DNA of 27,440 bases, taken from Terana coerulea (lineage: Eukaryota; Basidiomycota; Agaricomycetes; Polyporales; Phanerochaetaceae). A program made the translations under genes and the position numbers. The notes below the pieces were generated by a model. That model saw nothing but the letters and a program-made list of their open reading frames with translations. It was not told the DNA's origin and did no database searches. Positions 20,879 through 27,440 of the stretch are shown here, one piece after another; the first letter of the stretch is position 1; every line of letters begins with the position of its first letter. Location: positions 1 to 27,440 of the forward strand of contig JAKOGH010000701.1 of assembly GCA_024811115.1 (NCBI GenBank). The letters are read 5' to 3'.

Positions 20879-21889
20879 TTAGTGCGCCTCATATGAGGCC
20901 GTGTGCTGTTCTCCGGTGAGATGGATAGAGACTGTGGCGAGCGCGGCACAAGGATGGCAGGGGAGTACGGAGCGGAGATGAGGACATCGGCTTCCGAGGT
21001 CAAGCGCAATGAAGTGTACAGCCTGGAGACAACATTCGACGTGAGTGGAAAGTGACTCTACGAGAACGCAAGGTACGCACCTGACAATCGCAAAAGCGGA
21101 CTCCGCCAGGGCATTCATCGCTACCCTCAGGTTCATACAAAAGTTCATGACACACAGTCCCGCATACAGTGGAATGTATGGCAACTGCAGTGAGATCTCA
21201 GGCCGGTCGGTGCTCAGGATGAGCGACCTGTTCAGGGCTCGGGCTAAGCGACAAAGGCTGGAAAATGAAAACGAACATACAACTTGTTCGACGGAGCACG
21301 CACAATGATATTCAAAGCAATATATAATATTCAGAGCAATATACGCGATGCGAGGCAAACGCTGCGAGGAACGGACCAGTGTCGACGTCGACGTAGAGAG
21401 GAGAAAGCAGATTGAGACAAGCGCCAGCTTGGGTGGCGGGTGGTCGGGCGCCGGGGCGAGGGAGCAGTCCAATGGCCGAAAAAGGCAGGTGAGGTGGTTG
21501 GGAACGTGACCCGTGCGTGACCCCGTTGACTGGCAATAAACAGACTGCCAGCCGCACCGCGTATAAATACCTCGCCCGCATCCCCCTCTCTCCTCACCAG
21601 CTCCTTCTCTCCTCTCCTCTTCCTTCCCCTCCCCGGGCCTGCTGGGTGTGCGGCGGGAGGTCTCTCGGCATGGCGTCTCTGTGGGTAGCACCTTGCCCGC
21701 TCGACTCGTCGTCCACGTCTGGGTCCACCCACCAAGACATGTGCCAGCGGTGGCATGGATGCGCCAAGGGCCTTGGTGCCCGTTAACCTCCATGACCTCG
21801 GTACCCAGGCGCGGCGCTCGAGCTGAGAACCTTGCGGCATCCGTGTCCATGGACTTCGCCTGCCAGTGTCCTTCCAACAGTCCGTGCAT
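20879..21889 (-). repeat. Decayed repeat, right (inverted) copy, with 336-codon open frame
   Basis: 21487-21605 is the exact inverse of 145-263, including the TATA box (21562-21569). The promoter-like core therefore points leftward, toward the left copy. Similarity to the left copy continues to about 21090, where a variant of the GATTGTGAGGTGCGT string occurs (GATTGTCAGGTGCGT). The minus strand is open for 336 codons across the whole unit. However, that frame starts upstream of the TATA box and passes through it, so the complete ORF is unlikely to be the product. The stretch from about 21320 to 20880 could still be coding. Its family is not recognised. Confidence 0.65.
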
Positions 21890-21899
21890 CCCCAGGTTC

Positions 21900-23350
21900 G
21901 CTCAGTACTCTCCCTCCCCTCTAAGCGACCGCGGCGTATGACGGGTAGGCCTTGCCTCTCAGTGGAGGTGCAGGATGTGTCGGGTCCTTGTGGGCTTTAG
22001 TGTTGCGAGAAGTGGCGGCGTGCTGGATGCTGGCCTCAGCGCGTCGTTGCCTACGTCCACGCCACGAGATTCTTGGCCCTGTATCTCGCTGTTTGACTCA
22101 CCTCCGTACTGCACTGCGCCGAGGTCGCTCCGCCTCTTGTTCAAGTATATCAGGTACGTCCCCGAGGGAGGGCGAACACTGTTTGGTGTTTGTCCTGGTG
22201 TGGACCTCTGCGCGGTCTTCGGGATTAGTACCTCCTTGTGAGGGAAGCCAACACACACCTTAATTTTATTCGTAGTCTTCTATACGTAGCACTTGACAAT
22301 ACACTTGCATACTTGTCCGATCTAAAACGCAGCAGCCAACTCGAGCAGAACGCAATGCGTAAGCGAAAGGCTTTCGGATGGCAAGTGACTACGCGGTGCT
22401 CACTTCAAGAGTTTATACTATAGCGTTGACGTCGAGTGACTCCGTCTCCTCCGGGCTTCCCGTATGCGTTCCGAAGCAGTGACGTAAACGAGATGTTCGT
22501 CGAGTCGACGCCGTCCCTTCTTTGTCTGCTTCCTCACTCACATCTCGCAGCTCTGCAGAATTGAATGAGCTAGTGACATGCGCCAGAAGTGCCATATACA
22601 TACCACTAACAGCTTGTTGCTGCCGCTAGTTACGCTGCGACTGCCTTACTATCTCCCCAGTGAGGCCGTCAGAAAACTCGGTTACTGTTCGCGTCTGCGC
22701 GAACAAAAGCTCCTTACTATCCTACATGGCGGATTTTCGTCCGAACGCAAGGTCCTTGTCCGTGTATGCTTTGCCGGACTTGAACGTTATACCTTGCTCT
22801 AAGCGTGTCAGTCGAAAACAAGTGAAGCCGCTCGATCGGACTCTACGCCAGCCGTTCTCGCGAGCAGTCGTTTGCGAGGCGGAGTCAGTGAAAAGACCTT
22901 CGTTGAGGTAGCCCAGACTCACCGAAAATCGAAGGCTGATACATACCGCCTTCTATCCATACAACCGTAAGAGTACATTGTTGAAAGTGTCGCGTCTGAA
23001 GCAATTCCTACCGGTTCCATCATGGTCTAAACCGAGCAATCAATCGCTTGCAAGCGGGTAGAGGTGGAGATGGGTGAAAGGTCTAAGGAGCACAAATGGT
23101 GCACTTATTGCAAGAAGAAGACCGAACTAGAGTCATTCGCGAGAAGAGCTTACAGAAGGGGGTATCCATTGACGAAATCCTACATACTACGCTTGAGCTG
23201 TCCTTATCTGTCCACGCTGCCCTCAGCTGAGCTCACTGTTGCCACCGTGAAATCACCAGAGGTCAAACCGGAGCTTTCAAATCTGCTTTCGCTCGAGTGT
23301 CGAAACATAGCACCTGAGTGAGGACCAAAATATAAGCTTTTTTGCGTGAT
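21900..23350. other. Region with weak coding segments only
   Basis: A minus-strand frame at 21959-22258 (motif PPSGTYLIYLNKRRSDLG) and another at 22413-22601 (motif AELRDVSEEADKEG) look protein-like but have no clear start or splice partners. On the plus strand, 23064-23321 holds a Lys/Cys-rich ORF. A seven-base stem-loop (GTTCGCG/CGCGAAC) sits at 22687-22704. No gene is called. Confidence 0.3.
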
Positions 23351-23355
23351 ACCGC

Positions 23356-24379
23356 TCAGAGCCAGACGGACATACCATTGCTTTCGCCTTCGTCCAATCT
23401 GAGTTGTTTGCATATGACCTTCCACTCCAGCAATCCAAAACATCCGGGGAGGTCGTTCCATACCATGATGCGCCCTCTCTTAATGGTCTTCTTAACCTTC
23501 ACCCGACATGCCTTGCAGAAACGACGATAAGTCTGTTCTTCGAAGTATTGCAAGGGATTCACGAAGCAAGATTCTTGAAGCATGTCCAGGATGAATTCAT
23601 GTCCTTGGGTACACCGAGCGTCATTCCGGGGCATCCGTCTGACTTGATTTCGGAGAAGACGAGAGCTCGGGCGTGCTGCTCAAGAACCGTCTTGCCTAGT
23701 CGCAAACAACGAGCGACCTCAGGAGAGAGAGCTAGACCTGGAGGGAGAACTGGGGCTGTTCCATCTTCAGTGGCGATTGGATGAACAACGCAGAGAAGGA
23801 GAAGGCAGAGGGGCAGCAGAAACGGTGCGAAGGCGTCGGCAGCGTTGGCAAGGGTGACGACATTCGCAAGAGTGACCGATGGGTCACGAAGCTCTTCGCG
23901 TCCGTTGTTGTGGATAGAGACAATTGCGAGGGAGGGGTTGATGGGGAACCATTTCAAAAGGGCAATTAAAGCATGGCGTCTAAGGCTGCTGATACCGTAC
24001 TTGCTCGCGAACTTCAGGGTATAGGTCGATAGAGCCAAATCGTCTTCAAACAGCTGACAAGCGCTGCGAAAAGGTCAGCTCTGCACACGAGCGCATGAAT
24101 ACAGTTTACGTACCGCTTGTTTGTGACGTTGTATAGCCAGTCAAGAAATCTGTGAACGTCCGGGGCCATATCGCCTTGAAGAACCACCAGAGGAAGACCG
24201 TCATACATCGCTTCGGGGAAGTTGGCAGGAAGGTCTAGGAGGTCCTTGAAAACTGTAGACTGCGCCTTCAGACGGCTGGAATGAACACGAAAGACAGTTT
24301 GCTCGGCCTGAAGAACCAGTGAGGCATCGTCGAACCACAGCTCAGAGCATTGGACTAGAGCGTTTTGATCAGAGCGCAT
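23356..24379 (-). pseudogene. BTB/POZ domain protein, two exons, one frameshift
   Basis: Exon 1 (24379-24114) and exon 2 (24063-23356) flank a 50-bp intron with a GTACGT donor and a CGCAG acceptor. Residues about 13-90 form a BTB/POZ domain of the large basidiomycete family: SELWFDDASLVLQAEQTVFR, then HSSRLKAQSTVFKDLL and the FLDWLYN end. Family members are thought to mediate protein dimerisation, sometimes as Cullin-3 adaptors. Exon 2 carries the usual helical C-terminal part (ANVVTLANAADAFAPFLLP) and the typical WNDLPGCFGLLEW ending. Between these, the minus-strand C-run at 23631-23628 is one base short, so the C-terminal third lies in another frame. All else is intact. This suggests a recent pseudogene or a homopolymer error. 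Without the shift the product would be about 323 residues. Confidence 0.85.
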
Positions 24380-24399
24380 ATTGGCGTGTTACGTAGTGG

Positions 24400-25750
24400 G
24401 ATGGGTTGCGTTCCAGAGTATGTGCCGGTGCCAGAAATCGGGTTGAGTCGCAACTGCAGGCAAAAGCTGAGAGCCAGATGCGTAGGGTAACGAAAAGTTA
24501 TGTGTAGCCGACAGAGCGAATATAGCTGGTCGAGCGTATGTCGTCTGGAGCTGCTCAAGTATAGGGAGTTGAGCCAGGAATTAGGAGCGCGTGTCGGTCT
24601 GTGTGGTTTGGTGGCGCGTTGACGGTTGCGGAAGGAAAACGAAACAAAAGCGCTTGAGACCTTTCGAACATCAGCGAGCTTGTGCTTGTGCCGAGTGTTG
24701 CCGAGTACGGCGAGTGCCGGACGCTGAGCGCTGAGCATCGCTGACTGCCAGTGCACACTGCAGACAACGCGATCTTCAAGTTACCCTCGACACCACCCAA
24801 CCCTCGTCTGACATATCGCGATGCATGTCCTCAACGCCGTCTCCAGTTTTCCTTCGGCGCAGCTACGACTCCGAGGAGCAAGACATCTCGGGTTATCTTT
24901 ATCCTGGCTATATTGGTGTGTTGCGCTTTCCTCATTCGTTTGCCGGTTCCATACTGTATAATAACATCTTCCTACAGCCTCTGCATGTCGCGCTCGGCTG
25001 GACTTTGATATGTAGCGTTTTCACCAGCCTTGATGTGTTTATTGACCCGACTTTACTGGTGCGTTCTACCGGCTGCATGCTGTCCGTTCGTTCGCTTTCC
25101 TGACTGATGTACTTGTGATAGACTATGTACATGAAGACAGGTCATGCAGTGAGCGGCAATGCATGATGGAAATGCGATTTTGAGCCACCATGAATGCCAA
25201 GACAACCTGTGCACACTCGTACCTCTGGTCGCGACGAATTTTGGCGATGGAAACGGACAACTTGGCCGCAAGTATTCTCACATCTGGACCAAGCGCTAGC
25301 GACGCTCGCAGGATATTATTTTGCCTGCATGGCCGCGAGACACAGCCTCAAGCAGTGCCAGGTATCGCTAGAGGTATCGCAGCCCAATCCTACCACGAGT
25401 CGCCAAACACGCAGGACGAAGTGTACCACTTCACATCATTGCACGTTTTCTACCAGTCCGATGCGGCGTTGTAGTGAAGCGTGTGGAAGAATATGCGTGC
25501 CTGGTCATTGGACGACGCATGCGCGATTGGCCGCACTGCAGCACGAGTCCCTAGCCTGCTCGTCCAACGCCGGGTCCCGTCGCTGTCGGCCATCAACGCC
25601 GTTGCCGCATTGCTCGTTGGTATGCGAGTGTGCGTCTGGACTCTGGCGTAGCTCGCCGCGGCGTCCTGTGGAAAACGGACAGACTATAGAGCAGAGGTGC
25701 GGTCGTTCCGACTCGGAACTTGTTATTGTAGGTGACTGAAGAACGTCGGC
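24400..25750. other. Upstream region of the BTB gene and coding-like fragments
   Basis: On the plus strand an ATG at 24825 opens a frame starting MSSTPSPVFLRRSYDSEEQD. It could splice near 24915 (GTGTGT donor) to an acceptor TCCTACAG ending near 24977, giving only a short product. Open frames at 25190-25474 and 25194-25739 overlap in different phases, and neither shows a family motif. This may be a decayed gene divergent from the BTB gene. Confidence 0.25.
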
Positions 25751-26249
25751 AGCCTTGCGAACGCAGGAGCCTGCTTAGAAATCTCTCGAACGGCCTACGC
25801 GTAGCGGCCTGGCATACTTCCGGCTAGCTCGACCGGCGATGAGTCCGTCGAGGCTGTCACCGCAGCAAACGTCGCTGTCGGTCTACACTCGGATGTGCGC
25901 GCGTGCGTCGAGTGCGGGTGGAAGCGACATTCTGCAGCGGTCGACGAAATCCTGGGACAGTGCGTACTCTTTCCCTAAAAGTTGCATTCATGGGTACTTA
26001 TTAAGGAATGCCAGCCAGACCGCCTCTAGAACGCAAGAGCGGACGCACCCGCACCGCAATTTGCGCCACTCACGTATACTCTCCGCGATACTCATCTTTG
26101 CCATGCGCCATACTGCAGCTGCATTGGGGAAGGCCCGTCATCGATCTGGAAGCGTTTATATGGCGTCTTCGCGCTCGGGATTGCTATGCGCGGGAGGACT
26201 GCTGCACAATATGTTTACCGAGTACCGCACGCTTTCTGGCGACCTTTGA

Positions 26250-26690
26250 CATGCGTCAAGGCCGTGCCGCACATTGTCAAAAGAACTCATGGTCGTCGAA
26301 CGCGAATACGCCACCCGATGCTACACTGAGGAAGATGACCTGGTGAGTCGTTTGGCTGATAACTTGGCCATACCAACACTGCATCCGTACTGACATCAGT
26401 TCATACCGCAGTCTAGTCACTCGTGGAGCAAGGCATCGAGCTGCCTGAGCACCTCGAAGCTGCAGTGTTCATGTTAGTTCTCAGGCTGCATCGTCACTGA
26501 TACATCAATCAAGTGCTGCCTCGAATTGCGTCGCCATCGCTCGAAGAGAGCTCGTTGCTGCGTCCTGCAACACCGTCGCGCTTGCTTTCCTTTCGATCAA
26601 GGTTGCGTGCAACGTTTGCGAGCGGACTATGCACACGGACCTTGCCAACCTCCGGTTATATTGTACGTTCCTCAGTATACCGCCTCTCAC
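26250..26690 (+). other. Three in-phase exons of an unknown, possibly broken gene
   Basis: Exons about 26250-26342 (motif ELMVVEREYATRCYTEEDDL), 26418-26472 (SLVEQGIELPEHLEAAVF) and 26514 to about 26661 (NCVAIARRELVAASCNTVAL) join in phase across GTGAGT and GTTAGT donors. The last exon may end at a GTACGT donor or run to a TAG near 26725. Upstream frames at 26008-26249 look coding, but I could not join them in phase. The plus-strand A-run at 26279-26282 is a possible frameshift site. No family is recognised and no start codon is assigned. Confidence 0.4.
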
Positions 26691-27060
26691 TCTCGCATTC
26701 CGTAGCTCACGTTTTTCACTCTAGAAACGGGGTCTCTGATACCGCTCAAACGTGTGCAGCAAATTTGCAATAGTCGCTGAAGCCTGTATCCGCATGCCAT
26801 TACGCCCAAGCAGGTTAAATACGGATCGAAATAGGCAGCGGTTGGGAATACCAGCTAATCGGATACAATAAACAATATTCTACCACCTCCGAGCAAAGGT
26901 ATGGAGCTGTGAGTACTTGTGGACACCTGCCGCTCTGAGCGTCGGCGCGTCGACGCCGGCCTAATACGGATCAAGACTCAAGAATGCAAGCCAACCGCTC
27001 GTTCTTCCACCTGGATCACTATTTACATCGTTTGTCATATTGTCAATGAAGCATGCCTAC

Positions 27061-27134
27061 GGGTCGGTGGCGTAGTTGGTTATCGCATCTGTCTAACACA
27101 CAGAAGGTCCTCAGTTCGAACCTGGGCCGACTCA
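27061..27134 (+). tRNA. tRNA-Val, anticodon AAC
   Basis: A complete cloverleaf without intron can be drawn. The acceptor stem is GGGTCGG/CCGACTC with one G-T wobble, followed by discriminator A. The D arm has a GCG/CGC stem. The anticodon stem is TCTGT/ACAGA with loop CTAACAC, so the anticodon is AAC (read as IAC). The T arm is CTCAG-TTCGAAC-CTGGG. This is a nuclear eukaryotic tRNA-Val. A run of six T at 27154-27159 is the likely RNA polymerase III terminator. Confidence 0.93.
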
Positions 27135-27153
27135 ATTTTGAGTAAATGCTCCG

Positions 27154-27159
27154 TTTTTT
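27154..27159 (+). terminator. RNA polymerase III T-run terminator
   Basis: TTTTTT begins 20 bp after the tRNA-Val 3' end, the usual Pol III stop signal. Confidence 0.7.
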
Positions 27160-27440
27160 GCTCACTTGTGAACTCGGAAGTAAAACCACTGTTAGACTCT
27201 TAATGCTCGAGGGGTTTCGCAGCATTGTACTGTTTTGGTTGAACTATACATTTTGTATAACAGGTCCATACGCATGAGTTGATGTTCCTCTCAGTGTACC
27301 AAGGTGAAGGGATAGCCCAGCTTAGTATTCTGTACATCTTCAGGTACTAAACCAATGCACATGTGTACGTTCAGCCTGAGCACGTGGGCAGCACACAGAC
27401 GAAGGGAATACATAGATTGAATGGGGCTTCCAGGGGTTTC
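27160..27440. other. Window end, no feature seen
   Basis: No gene, repeat or RNA was recognised between the tRNA terminator and the end of the window. Confidence 0.4.

Noticed and set aside
20879..21889. A 336-codon minus-strand ORF as a single-exon gene
   Set aside because: It begins upstream of the TATA box and crosses the promoter-like repeat core, and the left repeat copy does not keep the frame open. Only its downstream part might be coding.
1..21900. LTR retrotransposon bounded by the repeats at both ends
   Set aside because: The repeats are inverted, not direct, and no reverse transcriptase, integrase or RNase H motif was seen between them.
26120..26560. Possible terpene synthase fragment
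   Set aside because: A few residues (DLEAFI, ELPEH) loosely resemble parts of class I terpene synthases, but spacing is wrong and neither metal-binding motif is present.

Overview
The window looks like an accessory, repeat-bearing stretch of a filamentous basidiomycete nuclear genome, probably an Agaricomycete. The base composition is balanced. Introns are numerous and short (about 40-100 bp), with GTRNGT-like donors, CTNAC-like branch sites and CAG/TAG acceptors. The window also holds a fungal BTB/POZ family member and a nuclear-type tRNA-Val. Most long open frames are not genes; real genes appear only after splicing short exons by hand. All exon models below are manual and rest on splice signals and reading phase. 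No database search was possible.

Layout: 1-1130 is a decayed repeat whose TATA-containing core (145-263) recurs without a mismatch, inverted, at 21487-21605. 1210-2770 holds coding-like fragments. 2890-3988 (+) is a multi-exon gene of unknown family. 4273-6028 (+) is a C2H2 zinc-finger gene with one frameshift. 6240-9480 holds only weak coding segments. 9556-10251 (-) is an intact OsmC/Ohr-type organic hydroperoxide resistance gene with a mitochondrial-like presequence. 10634-11010 is a small MITE-like element. 11380-12963 (-) is a second zinc-finger gene, a paralogue of the first. 15563-16644 (+) and 17215-17770 (-) are tentative multi-exon genes. 18236-19212 (+) is a well-supported single-pass membrane protein gene with a 45-bp palindrome upstream. 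19756-20424 (-) is a possible long exon. 20880-21890 is the inverted repeat copy. 23356-24379 (-) is a BTB/POZ gene with one frameshift. 24750-26700 holds coding fragments, and 27061-27134 is tRNA-Val(AAC).

The genes do not form an obvious pathway. The two zinc-finger paralogues lie in convergent orientation around the peroxidase gene and the MITE-like element, which suggests local duplication and inversion. The most interesting items are that paralogue pair with reciprocal zinc-ligand loss, the 119-bp mismatch-free inverted promoter-like repeat 21 kb apart, the unknown six-exon gene, and the palindrome upstream of the membrane protein gene. I found no clear evidence of a new defence, biosynthetic or mobile system.
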